Shown here: positions 22,989 through 33,170 of the stretch, piece after piece
Numbering within the stretch: the first letter of the stretch is position 1
Layout of the letters: the number at the start of each line of letters is the position of its first letter
DNA from: Lucinisca nassula
Lineage: Eukaryota; Mollusca; Bivalvia; Lucinida; Lucinidae
DNA: 64,000 nucleotides
Reading direction: 5' to 3'
Assembly: GCA_963580285.1 (NCBI GenBank)
Contig: OY757019.1
Span: forward strand, 67,075,076 to 67,139,075
Notes under the pieces: model-generated
The model's database searches: none
What the model was told of the DNA's origin: nothing
What the model saw: the letters and a program-made list of their open reading frames with translations, nothing else
Program-made: the position numbers and the translations under genes

Positions 22989-23740
22989 AATAGCTGCAGT
23001 GACTTTGACCTTGAGTCCACGATCCTGAAAGTCAAAACTTGCTCGAGATATTATTATACCCAACATTTGTGTGAAGTTATATTAAAATCCATCAGCAAAT
23101 GACGACGCTAGAGGGATGACAAAGTTTTTTCTAAAAATAGCTGCAGTGACCTTGACCTTGAGCCCAGGACCCTGAAAGTCAAACTTGCTTGAGATATTAT
23201 CATACCCAACATTTGTGTGAAATTTTTTTAAAATCCATCAATAAATGTAGGCACAATAGAGCGATGACAAAGTTTTTTTCTAAAAATAACCACAGTGACC
23301 TTGACCTTCACCCCAGGATCCTGAAAGTTGAACTTGCTTGAGATATTATCATTATTATATCCAACAATTGTGTGAAGTTATATTAAAATCCATAAGCAAA
23401 TGACGACGCTAGAGCGATGACAAAATTTTTTTCTAAAAATAGCCGCAGTGACCTTGACCTTGAGCCCAGGACCCTGAAAGTTGAACTTGCTCGAGATATT
23501 ATCATACTCAACATTTGTGTGAAATTATATTAAAATCCATCAATAAATGTAGGCACTAGAGCGAAAACAAAGTTTTTTAAAAATAGCCAGTGACCTTGAC
23601 CTTCAGCCCAGGACCCTGAAAGTCGAACATGCTCAAGATATTATCATACCCAACATTTGTGTGAAGTTATATACATCAATAAATGTAGGCACCAGAGTGA
23701 TGACAAAGTTTTTCTAAAAACAACCACAGTGACCTTACAC
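22989..23740. repeat. ~145-155-bp tandem array with DR0 receptor-like motif
   Basis: Five units with TGACCTTGACCTTGA or one-base variants (exact at 23147-23161 and 23449-23463; variants near 23294 and 23591), then cccaggaccctgaaagt, gagatattatcatacccaac and gatgacaaagttttt. It is a diverged relative of 1-408. No gene. Confidence 0.8.
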
Positions 23741-23942
23741 TGCAGCTTTAAACAAAGTACCATAACTCTGTGACAAATCATCTAACCAGATAGCACGGAT
23801 AATATACACATCCCCTATTGCTGCTTAAGATTCCATCGAAGTTTCGTTGAATTTTTGCGAGTAGTTACTGAGAATTTGTGTGGACACAAACAGTACCATA
23901 TATATTCATGCAGAATTTATCAAAGGGCCATAACTTTTGGAA
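23741..23942. repeat. Decayed single-copy-like stretch
   Basis: Contains phrases typical of element tails elsewhere (aagtttcgttgaatttttgc, agttactgagaatttgtgtg; compare 26890-26945) but no clear hairpin. No coding sequence or RNA gene seen. Confidence 0.4.
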
Positions 23943-24071
23943 CAAGATGTGTTTGTGAAACACGAACATGTCCCCGGGCATGGTCATTTTTTATTCAAAA
24001 TTGCTCACAGTTCAAGATTTTTGTTTGTGTGGGAAGCCCTTGACACAAGAAACTTACATGTCAAATATGAA

Positions 24072-24639
24072 AAGTAGAAGTAAAACAAAGATCAGGAATT
24101 GATACAATTAACTTACTCCATCCATAAAAGACACCAAAGGGAAAGAAATACAAACATTAAGCGACCAGACCATAATGGAAACCTAAACAAAGCAAGGCCA
24201 TATGGACAGTTACTTTCCCACAAAATGGCCATATGGCCATCCAAAATTAAAAGACACAAGCGACACACACAGCAAGCAACAAACAACAACACAAATAAAA
24301 ATCGCCACAGAAGAGCCGCCTTGGAACGGTCAGTGGAAGATTTCCACTGGGGGGCTTAAATCGATTTTACGTGGCCACAATCCTCGCCCTTACTTCCGTC
24401 GCGATTTAGACAAATAATTTGTTCAGTCCGCATGAAGGCCTCCTAACTCATCAGTGCAACATCTCCGTGAACACATAAATCAAAGAACCACAGAGGTGAG
24501 ACAACGGTGAGGACTCGACAGCAAGAAACCACTGAAATGCTGGAGCAAAAGAAAACCAACAGTTAGACTCCGATGAGCCCGACCAGAGACAGAGCATCAG
24601 GCACCAACCAACAATATCTCTTTAATTTTCAATAAGCCT
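24072..24639 (-). repeat. Penelope-like copy 1: 3' untranslated region and terminal segment
   Basis: The lower-coordinate end (agtagaagtaaaacaaagat) is the 3' terminus of the element read on the minus strand. The ~370-bp terminal segment (24074-24445) is the same one that is tandemly duplicated at 32246-32967. It is followed by ggcctcctaactcatcagtg and the 3' UTR up to the stop codon at 24640-24642. Confidence 0.75.
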
Positions 24640-25612
24640 TTACGTTGGAGCCGTCATAGAATCTGAGGCCTGACCCACCGGCGTGCAATTAAAGAGGGAA
24701 GCAAAGTTGCCAACCGTGATTGGGTTAACTACCATGCATGCAGTCTGTCGTATAATATCCATGTTGTACCCAATCTTTTTATATCGAAGAATGATTTTAC
24801 GAAATTGGGTGCTGAAGTCATTGCGGTTATATATTTTTCTGAATTTATATACTAAGTCACCATAAAATTCGGGTTCCGATAGACCTTGTTGCAGAAGAGA
24901 TTTAAGTCCAATATTGAATTTTGAAATTAAATCAGAATGGCGTCTATAAAATTTTGAAAAGGCTTTGCGTAGTTTATGGTACCGATAACCCTGATTAAGG
25001 AGTTTAGCCGTTAATAATTTATTACGAGTGTTGAAGTCAGTTACATGACTACACAATCTAGCAAAACGAATTAATTGCGAAATATAAACGCCATAGGATG
25101 GCGCACGAGGAACATCACCATCCAAAAAAGGAAAATTTACAATCTCAAAATCAAAGTCATCGCGTTTATCATAAATTTTGCACGAAACAAATCCATCTAC
25201 AATAGATAGATGTAAATCCAAAAACGAGGCCTCGGTATCAGAAGAATTTGCTTTATTTAACTGAAGTTCTAGGGGGTAAATCTGACTGATCAAACCATCA
25301 AAATAGGTATTATCAATATTTAATAAATCATCTAAATATCTAGAAGTAGAGCTAAAAGCTTCAATAATTTCAGATTGGTTATCAATGGAAAGCGACAAAA
25401 TGAAGTCTCTTTCATAACAATACAAGAACAGATCAGCCACAAGAGGTGCGCAATTAGTACCCATCGGAATACCCACAACTTGTCTAAATAACTTAGTACC
25501 GAATCTAATAAATATTGTCAAGTAGAAAGGTGAGGGCATCACACACTTTCTGACATGACCAAAGTGTATAATTTTTATGCTCTTTAGAAGTGAAAAATGC
25601 ATTTCTGACATT
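24640..25612 (-). pseudogene. Penelope-like reverse transcriptase, copy 1, 5'-truncated and frameshifted
   Basis: The last ~290 codons of the RT frame are present: GIPMGTNCAP, SRYLDDLLNI (the YxDD catalytic motif) and FLDLHLSIVDG, ending with TAA at 24640-24642. Compared with copy 2, two bases are missing near 25508-25510, shifting the frame upstream of 'RFGTKLFRQ'; homology continues in the other frame to about 25612, then stops abruptly at tandem-repeat DNA. The apparent N-terminus of the open frame is repeat sequence read by chance. It cannot give a working enzyme. Assignment to Penelope-like elements rests on the RT motif wording. Confidence 0.75.
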
Positions 25613-26066
25613 ATCTTTAACGGTTCAAAAGTTATGAACAATAATATTTTTTTTTCTTTATAGTAGGTCAAGGTCAAGGGTAAAAAAAAAATTGCATGAA
25701 TGTAAAGCTCTTGTCACAAGGAACCTACATGCCAAATATTAACGCTCTATCTTAAACGGTTCAAAAGTTATGAACAATTTTATTTTTTCTTTTAAGCAGG
25801 TCAAAGGTCATGGTCATGGTCCAAACATTTTGCATGAATGAAAAGCTCTAATCACAGAGAACCTACATGCCAAATATGAAAGCTCTATCCCAAACGGTTC
25901 GAAAGTTATGACAAAAAATGTTTATTTTTTTAAGTAGGTCAAGGTCACAGGTCAAAATTTTTGCATGACTGTAAAGAGTCTGTCACAAGGAACCTACATG
26001 CTAAATATGAAGGCTGTATCTCAAATGGTTCAAAAGTTATGACCAATGTTAACTTTTTCTTTATGT

Positions 26067-26092
26067 AGGTCAAAGGTCAAGGTCACAGGTCA
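26067..26092 (+). promoter_or_regulatory. Cluster of four AGGTCA half-sites (DR1-DR0-DR1)
   Basis: AGGTCA occurs four times in 26 bp with spacers of 1, 0 and 1 nt. Nuclear receptors bind such direct repeats (DR1 for RXR/HNF4/COUP-type dimers; TCAAGGTCA for monomeric receptors). The same cluster is exact at 26208-26233 and 26348-26373, with one-base variants near 26489 and 26629. Whether any protein binds here is not shown by the sequence. Confidence 0.6.
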
Positions 26093-26834
26093 AAATTTTT
26101 TGTGAGAATGTAAAGCTCATGTCACAAGGAACCTACATGCAAAATATGAAGGCTCTATCTCAAACCGTTCAAAAGTTATGACAAAAATGGTATTTTTTAT
26201 TTTAAGTAGGTCAAAGGTCAAGGTCACAGGTCAAAATTCTTTGCATGAATGCAAAGCTTTTGTCACAAGGAACATACATGCTAAATACGAAGGCTGTATC
26301 TCAAACGGTTCAAAAGTTATGACCAATGTTAACTTTTTCTTTTATATAGGTCAAAGGTCAAGGTCACAGGTCAAAATTTTTTGTGTGAATGTAAAGCTCT
26401 TGTCACAAGGAACCTACATGCAAAATATGAAGGCTCTATCTCAAACCGTTCAAAAGTTATGACCAAAATGTTATTTTTTTATTTTAAGTATGTCAAAGGT
26501 CAAGGTCACAGGTCAAATTTTTTTGCATGAGTGTAAAGCTTTTGTCACAAGGAACATACATGCTAAATATGAAAGCTGTATCTCAAGTGGTTCAAAAGTT
26601 ATGACCAATGTTATTTTTTCTTTTAAGTAGGTCAAAGGTCAAGGTCAAGGGTCAAATTTTTTTGCATGAATGTGAAGGTCTTGTCACAAGGAGCCTTCAG
26701 GCCAAATATGAAAGCTCTATCTCCAACGGTTCAAAAGTTATGGCCAATGTTAAAGTTGTCCACGTACAAACCAACAAACCCACAAACAGACAGGGCAAAA
26801 ACAATATGTCCCCTCTATCGCTACCGGGGACATA

Positions 26835-27029
26835 AAAATCATCGAACCAAAACACGCAGGTGATATGCGCATCCACCTTCGATACTTAATATTCCCATGA
26901 AGTTTCATTGAAATCCTACCAGTAGTTTCTGAGAATTTGCGTGGCCAAGAGCAGGACGGACGCACGGATGTACAGACGCACGGACGCAACGGTGACTATA
27001 TGCTCCCCCGAAATTCTTCGGGGAGCATA
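26835..27029 (+). repeat. Tail and 3' hairpin of another element
   Basis: Holds agtttcattgaaatcctacc, a (GGACGCAC)n-like run (26954-26990) and a 3' hairpin at 26998-27029 (TATGCTCCCC ... GGGGAGCATA) followed by aaaaa. No matching head is evident, so the 5' part is probably lost. Confidence 0.6.
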
Positions 27030-27192
27030 AAAATATGAAAAATGTTGACATTTTTAAATTTTTCAAAGGGCCATAACTCTAAGAGTACTGTAGCTGGAGT
27101 TACATAATTTGCCATGAAATTGTGTAACGATATTGTGACCTTATATTTAAAAATTGAAGTTGATGCGTTTGACAGTTTGTAAGTTATTTAGA
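27030..27192. repeat. Short repeat remnant
   Basis: Carries the phrase tttcaaagggccataactct, found in other cores, but no terminal structure. No gene seen. Confidence 0.4.
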
Positions 27193-27868
27193 AATTAGAA
27201 ATGCGTCCATAGGACACGGATGCCCCCGCCTGAAAATATGTCTATGTTCGTATTCATCAATAGAAAGTTTAAGTTTCGGACCATTTTTTTTTACCTTTGA
27301 CCTCTAAGTATGACCTTGACCTTGGAGATACGGATCTGGGTTTGCACATGACACATCGTCTCATGATGGTTAACATTTCTTCAAAGTAATTTCAAAATCC
27401 ATCCAGAAATAAGTTATTGACTGCGTTTAAGTTTCAGACTCTTTTTTGGACCTTTGACCTCTAAGTATGACCTTGACCTTGAAGGTACGGACCTGGGTTT
27501 TGCAAGTTACACATCGTCTCATTATGGTTAACATTTCTACAAAGTAATTTCAAAATCCATCCAGAAATAAGAAAGTTATTGACTGTGTTTAAGTTTCGGA
27601 CCCTTTTTTGGCTTTTGACGTCTAAGTATGACCTTGACCTTGGAGGTACGGACCTGGGTTTTGCACGTGACATGTTGTCTCATGATGGTTAACATTTCTG
27701 TCGAGTAATTTTAAAATCCATCAAGAAATAAGGAAGTTATTGACCGCGTTTAAGTTTCGGAGGCACAGACGAATTGACGGACGGATTGACGGACAGGGGC
27801 GATGCAATATGCCCTTTCCACCATTCTGCAACTTGGGGGGGGGGGGGGGGGGGGGGAGAGCATAAAAA
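27193..27868 (+). mobile_element. Hairpin element with ~150-bp units and expanded G-tract
   Basis: 5' head tccataggacacggatgccc (hairpin plus ATGCCCCCGCC tag, as in element R at 40061). Three units carry cctttgacctctaagtatga and TGACCTTGACCTT (exact 15-mer at 27468-27482). The 3' end has a (GACGGATT) run, then atgccc and a run of 22 G (27835-27856) where the right arm of the hairpin is expected, then gagcataaaaa. Confidence 0.65.
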
Positions 27869-28003
27869 CATGAAAAATGTGGACAAACAAAAGGACAGAC
27901 ATACAGACGGACAGAAAGGATGATTACCATAGGGCACCGGCAAAAATCTGCGTGGCCCTAATAAAATACAGACTTATCTGACTGGAAAACCTGGTTCAAT
28001 CCA
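27869..28003 (+). repeat. Detached element tail with hairpin
   Basis: (GACAGACATACAGACGG) simple repeat followed by atagggcacc ... gtggccctaata, a decayed terminal hairpin (27940-27962). The same tail type is at 55313-55447. Confidence 0.5.
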
Positions 28004-28146
28004 AACTAGAGAAAGCGACCAGGGGGTCACATATACCCTCGGCCAGCGCCACCCTCTGATATATCTTTTGAGCTTGTATGTAATATGAATGGAGTAGTGA
28101 AGAAGCTATAAGAATCTATAAATATGCTTGCAAAAGCTAAACCAAA
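28004..28146 (+). repeat. 5' head fragment of a GTATACCCCC-tag element
   Basis: aactagagaaagcgaccagg with hairpin GACCAGGGGGTC and tag catataccctcggcc; closely matches the head of the element at 60165. It stops where another head begins at 28147. Confidence 0.6.
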
Positions 28147-28626
28147 CATAAAACTAGAAATGTTTTCAGAAGAAACAATGTCTCCCCACCATAAATATAT
28201 CTTAAACACACATTTCACATTAATAGCTAGGTTGTAGTCATCAGAATGTAAGCTGCAAACAAGCCATTTTTGGCCAAATACTGACAGTTTTCTTGGGAGC
28301 CTGTGACGGTAAAAAACAAAGTCATTAAAAAGCTTAGATCAAAAGACAAATTTGGTAGACTGTAATTAAATATTGTACCGATTTTGATAAATGTTCATAA
28401 ATTCTTAAATAATATTGGTTACAGATAAGCCATTTTTTGGCCCCAGAAGAACAGGTTTTGTGAGACCTTGGCCTTAAGAGTGCAGATAAGCCATTTTTGG
28501 CCCAAAATTGACCCTTTGGAGGGGGAAGGGGGGGTGGGGGGGGGGGTGGGGGTGTGACCTTGAAAAAAGGTCAAGGTCACCAAAATCTAATAAAGTCTGT
28601 GGTATGTTGTATTGATATATTTACCA

Positions 28627-28673
28627 AAGTAGAAGTAAAACAAAGATCAGGAATTGATACAATTAACTTACTC
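28627..28673 (-). repeat. Solo 3' terminus of the Penelope-like element
   Basis: About 46 bp matching the 3' terminus of the retroelement (gtagaagtaaaacaaagatc, then aggaattgatacaattaact, tactcca) with no further homology. It is a severely 5'-truncated copy or recombination remnant inside a tandem unit. Confidence 0.7.
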
Positions 28674-29375
28674 CACTTACTCTACAAGTTTGACTATAAT
28701 AAATCGATTTGTTAATGAGGTAGAGTGCAGACAAGCCATTTTTCGCCCAAAACTGACTGTCTTTGGGGTGCTGCGACTTTGTAAAAAGTCAAGGTCAAAA
28801 CCAAATCTGCGGTTTGTTGTAATGATACATTGTACATAGTTTGACGAAAATCAATCAATTTGTGAATGAGATATAGTGCATACAAGCCATTTTGGCTCAC
28901 AATTGACTGTTTTGGGGTCGCTGTGACCTAGAAAATGAGGTCAAGGTCACAAAAATCTAATCAAATCTGCGGTTTGTTGTAATGATATATTGTACCAATG
29001 TTGACGAAATTCTGTCAATTCGTTAATGAGACAGAGGGAAGACAAGCCATTTTCGGCCCCAAAATGACTGTTTTTGGATCGCTGTGACCTTTGAAAAAGG
29101 TCAAGGTCACCAAAATCTCATCAAATCTGTGGTATGTTGTAACGATATATTGTACCAAGTTTGACAAAAATTAATCAATTTGTTAATGAGACAGAGTGCA
29201 GACAAGCCGTTTTTGGCCCCCAAATGACAGTTTGTGGGTCGCTGTGACCTTGAAAATAAGGTGAAGGTCACAAAATCTAATCAAATATGTGGTTTGTTGT
29301 ATTGATATATTGTACCAAGTGTGACTAAAATTAATTAATCGGTTAATGAGATAGAATGCAGACAAGCCATTTTTG

Positions 29376-29508
29376 GGCGGCAGGGCTTGAGATGTCATTT
29401 CATCTCAATGTCGGGTAAAAGTCCCACAAAATTGGAAGCAACGTCTCCAAAATGACCTTTACAGTGTTGACGGGGATGTTAAACCTCAAATCAAACAAAC
29501 AAACAAAC
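29376..29508 (+). repeat. SINE-like element, 3' portion with (CAAA)n tail
   Basis: gggcttgagatgtcatttca, gtcgggtaaaagtcccacaa, tgacggggatgttaaacctc, then aaatc followed by (AAAC)n. It interrupts gacaagccatttttgg of the host unit, and gccatttttggcccaaaaat resumes afterwards. Confidence 0.7.
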
Positions 29509-29922
29509 AAGCCATTTTTGGCCCAAAAATGACTGTTTTTGGGTCGTTTTGACCTTGGAAATGACGTCAAGGTCACAAAAATCTAATCAAATCTGCGGTT
29601 TATTTAAATCATATATTGTACCAAGTTTGATCAAAACTAATCAATTCGTTAGTGAGATAGAGTGCAGACAAGCACTTTTTGGCCCAAAAATGACTGTTTT
29701 TGAGTTGCTCTGACCTTGAAAATGAGGTCAAGGTCATCATGGCCTAATGACTATTTTCCCTTATCCAAGTGATGTGTCTATGCAGGTTTGGTCGAAATCC
29801 TTCCATAGGTTCAGGAGACATAATGCTGCAAATAGGCTATACTGAAGCCGATGCGGCCACCGACACAAACGGGACCCACAACAAAAGCAATATGTCCCCC
29901 TCTCCTCCGGCGGGGGAACATA

Positions 29923-30411
29923 ATTTCTAAATGTACCAAGAGAGTCAGGGCATCAATGTTACTGATGGGTGGGGGCATCGATGTTACTGAAGCAGCAGGG
30001 TGTGTGTGCATCAATGAAATCTTTGGACTGGTATGCACATCAATGCAAGTATCAATTCTATTTGTCTTAGAGTTTAGAACATACAGGCATCTATAAACTT
30101 TGTCATAAAACTTTAACCAAATGTAAAATTTCCAAGTCTGTGATCTTGAGGTAAAGTTCACCATGGGTGGGAAGGGACATGCATCACAAAATCTTTGGAC
30201 TGCTATGCAATTCTGAATCAAGTATCAACTGAATTTGTCTTAGAGCTTAGAACATACAGGCACCTATAAACTTTGTCATAAAACTTTTAACCAAATGTAA
30301 AATTTCTAAGTCGATGACCTTGACCTCACGTTCACTGTGGGAGCTGGGACAATACATATGCGGGGGGTATAACAAGAAACAGAAGGTCTGACCCGCACAG
30401 CGACTAATAAA
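29923..30411 (+). repeat. Fragment of the 60.2-kb element family
   Basis: Contains aaatttctaaatgtaccaag, gagtttagaacatacaggca and aaactttaaccaaatgtaaa, as at 60310-60660, and ends near gcggggggtataac (30360-30373), a relic of the GGGGGTATA hairpin arm. Then ~35 bp of unassigned sequence. Confidence 0.55.
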
Positions 30412-31745
30412 ACTAGAACTGTCAGAGGATCTGACTATAGCCCCGCTATAGCCCTGTCAGAGGAGAAAGACTCATGAATTAAAGGTAAAGACTTGTGAGA
30501 GGGCTATATCCCTAACAAGGTACCTACCCTTATAGACTTTTTGCGTTATTAGATCTGAAAAACAGTCTAAGTTAAAAAATAGGTTTTGGATAATGAAAAA
30601 AGCACATGCACATCTTCAGACCTATATGAAAACACCTGTTAAATTTCAAAAGGATTGACTAGAACTGTAAGAGGAGTTGCGATCACAAGGTAGCAACTCC
30701 CTATACATTTTAACATTAGTAGATCTCAAAAATTGTCTAAGTTAAAAAAGGTGAAATAAGTGAAAAAAATTATTTAAGGATAATGAAAAAAGAATATGCA
30801 CATCTTCAGACCTATATGAAAACACCTGTAAAGTTTCAAAAGGATTGACCTAGAACTGTAAGAGGAGTTGCGGTAACAAGGTAGCTACTCCCTATACATT
30901 TTAACATTAGTAGATCTCAAAAATTGTCTAAGTTAAAAAAGGTGAAATAAGTGTAAAAAATTATTTAAGGATAATGAAAAAAGAATATGCATATCTTCAG
31001 ACCTATATGAAAACACCTGTAAAGTTTCAAAAGGATTGACCTAGAACTGTAAGAGGAGTTGCGGTAACAAGGTAGCTACTCCCTATACATTTTAACATTA
31101 GTAGATCTCAAAAGTTAAAAAAGGTGAAATAAGTGAAAAAAATTATTTAAGGATAATGAAAAAAGAATATGCACATCTTCACACCTATATGAAAACACCT
31201 GTAAAGTTTCAAAAGGATTGACCTAGAACTGTAAGAGGAGTTGCGGTAACAAGGTACCCACTAATTAGTAGATCTCAAAAATTGTCTAAGTTAAAAAAGG
31301 TGAAATAAGTGAAATAAATTACTTAAGGATAATGAAAAAAGAATATGCACATCTTCAGACCTATATGAAAACACCTGTAAAGTTTCAAAAGGATTGACCT
31401 AGAACTGTAAGAGGAGTTGCGGTAACAAGGTAGCTACTCCCTATACATTTTAACATCAGTAGATCTCAAAAATTGTCTAAGTTAAAAAAGGTGAAATAAG
31501 TGAAAAAAAATATTTAAGGATAATGAAAAAAGAATATGCATATCTTCAGACCTATATGAAAACACCTGTAAAGTTTCAAAAGGATTGACCTAGAACTGTA
31601 AGAGGTTGCGGTAACAAGGAACCCACTATCAAATATTACAGACAGACAGACGGAATTCCGGACAAATTACAGACAGACAGACAGATGGAATTCCGGACAA
31701 GCCAAATCCAATATAGCCCCCACTTTTTCAAAGCGGGGCTATAAT
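30412..31745 (+). mobile_element. Hairpin element N with six ~176-191-bp units
   Basis: 5' head aactagaactgtcagaggat with hairpin-forming CTGTCAGAGGATCTGAC and tag CTATAGCCCCGC; 3' hairpin 31711-31743 with arms TATAGCCCC and GGGGCTATA. The phrase cctatatgaaaacacctg recurs at 30621, 30811, 31002, 31184, 31360 and 31551. The units are highly alike, so the array is young or homogenised. Ends in (GACAGACA) repeats. Confidence 0.8.
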
Positions 31746-31962
31746 AATGACATGTACCTATCAGTGTATGCTTATACCAGAGGACCAATGGTTCAGAGCC
31801 GCTCACCTGAGTGCTGAGCATTTATGGAGCCATTTGGTTTCTGAATGGGTTTTTAACATAGCAGGATCATGTGACCTAAATATTGGAACAAAATTTTGTT
31901 CCTCCATTCCATAAAGGCTTCGTATGTAAATTTGGCTTAGGTATGCCCAGCTGTTTTTCAAA
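31746..31962. repeat. Decayed element head
   Basis: Contains ccagaggaccaatggttcag and gccgctcacctgagtgctga, a worn version of the AGGACC...GGTCCT head with gctcacctg tag. No tail follows. No gene seen. Confidence 0.4.
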
Positions 31963-32244
31963 CAAGAGGGCCCAGAGGGCCCCGATTCGCTTACCTGAAT
32001 GCCACTGCCTCTAGTACATTCTATTTTTAGCTCTGGCGGCCAAGTGGAATGATCTTAGCTATTTTGCTAGGGTGTCACCTAGGCAACATTCCTGTGAAGT
32101 ATGAATCAAATTGACTCAAGGGTTTAGGAAGAGTTCGCATTTGAAGCAAATTTGCAACGTTTTTCTATTTTAGCTCTGGCGGCCATATTATTCATTGGAG
32201 CAGGATCATTTTAACGTAGGGTGATCTAAGCAACATTCCTAGGA

Positions 32245-33170
32245 AAGTAGAAGTAAAACAAAGATCAGGAATCGATACAATTAACTTACTCCACCCATAA
32301 AAGACACCAAAGGGAAAGAAATACAAACATTAAGCGACCAGACTATAATGGAAACCTAAACAAAGGAAGGCCATAAGGACAGTTACTTTCCCACAAAATG
32401 GCCATATGGCCATCCAAAACCAAAAGACACAAGTGATACACACAGTAAGTAACAAACAACAACATAAATAAATCGCCACAGAAGAACCGCCTTGGAACGG
32501 TCAGTGGAAGATTTCCACTGGGGGGCTAAAATCGATTTTACGTGGCCACAATCCTCGCCCTTACTTCCGTCGCGATTTAGACAAATAATTTGTTCAGTCC
32601 GCATGAAGTAGAAGTAAAACAAAGATCAGGAATTGATACAATTAACTTACTCCACCCATAAAAGACACCAAAGGGAAAGAAATACAAACATTAAGCGACC
32701 AGACCATAATGGAAACCTAAACAAAGGAAGGCCATAAGGACAGTTACTTTCCCACAAAATGGCCATATGGCCATCCAAAACCAAAAGACACAAGTGATAC
32801 ACACAGTAAGTAACAAACAACAACATGAATAAATCGCCACAGAAGAGCCGCCTTGGAACGGTCAGTGGAATGTTTCCACTGGGGGCTTAAATCGATTTTA
32901 CGTGGCCACAATCCTCGCCCTTACTTCCGTCGCGATTTAGACAAATAATTTGTTCAGTCCGCATGAAGGCCTCCTAACTCATCAGTGCAACATCTCCGTG
33001 AACACAAAAATCAAAGAACCACAGAGGTGAGACAACGGTGAGGACTCGACAGCAAGAAACCACTGAAATGCTGGAGCAAAAGAAAACCAACAGTTAGACT
33101 CCGATGAGCCCGACCAGAGACAGAGCATCAGGCACCAACCGACATTATCTCTCTAATTTTCAATAAGCCT
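32245..33170 (-). repeat. Penelope-like copy 2: 3' UTR with tandemly duplicated 361-bp terminal segment
   Basis: The segment from gtagaagtaaaacaaagatc to acaaataatttgttcagtcc plus gcatgaa occurs twice head to tail (about 32246-32606 and 32607-32967) with few differences. It corresponds to the single terminal segment of copy 1. Penelope-like elements characteristically carry such directly repeated ends (pseudo-LTRs). The rest is 3' UTR up to the stop codon at 33171-33173. Confidence 0.8.

Larger units (their letters stand above)
23943..26834 (+). mobile_element. Hairpin element M with ~140-bp units, interrupted by a Penelope-like copy
   Basis: 5' head CAAGATGTGTTTGTGAAACA (hairpin GTGTTTGTGAAACAC) with tag ACATGTCCCCGGGC; 3' hairpin 26805-26834 with arms TATGTCCCC and GGGGACATA, preceded by a short (CAAACCAACAAACC) run. 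The core is about eight units of ~140 bp, each with clustered AGGTCA motifs and aaaagttatgaccaatgtta. The retroelement at 24072-25612 splits a unit between caaatatgaaa and tatctttaacggttc. Confidence 0.7.
28147..29922 (+). mobile_element. Hairpin element with ~145-bp units rich in AAGGTCAAGGTCAC
   Basis: 5' head with hairpin TGTTTTCAGAAGAAACA and tag atgtctccccacc; 3' end near 29888-29921 (atgtccccctctcc ... ggcgggggaacat). Units carry gcagacaagccatttttggc, ctgtgaccttgaaaa and aaggtcaaggtcac. A G/T-rich tract lies at 28516-28553. A 46-bp retroelement end is embedded at 28627-28673 and a SINE-like tail at 29376-29508. Confidence 0.65.

Noticed and set aside
24099..24417. Plus-strand frames of 71-86 codons before the reverse transcriptase
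   Set aside because: They lie antisense in the terminal segment of the Penelope-like copy, and equivalents at 32270 and 32630 are not preserved in the same frame.
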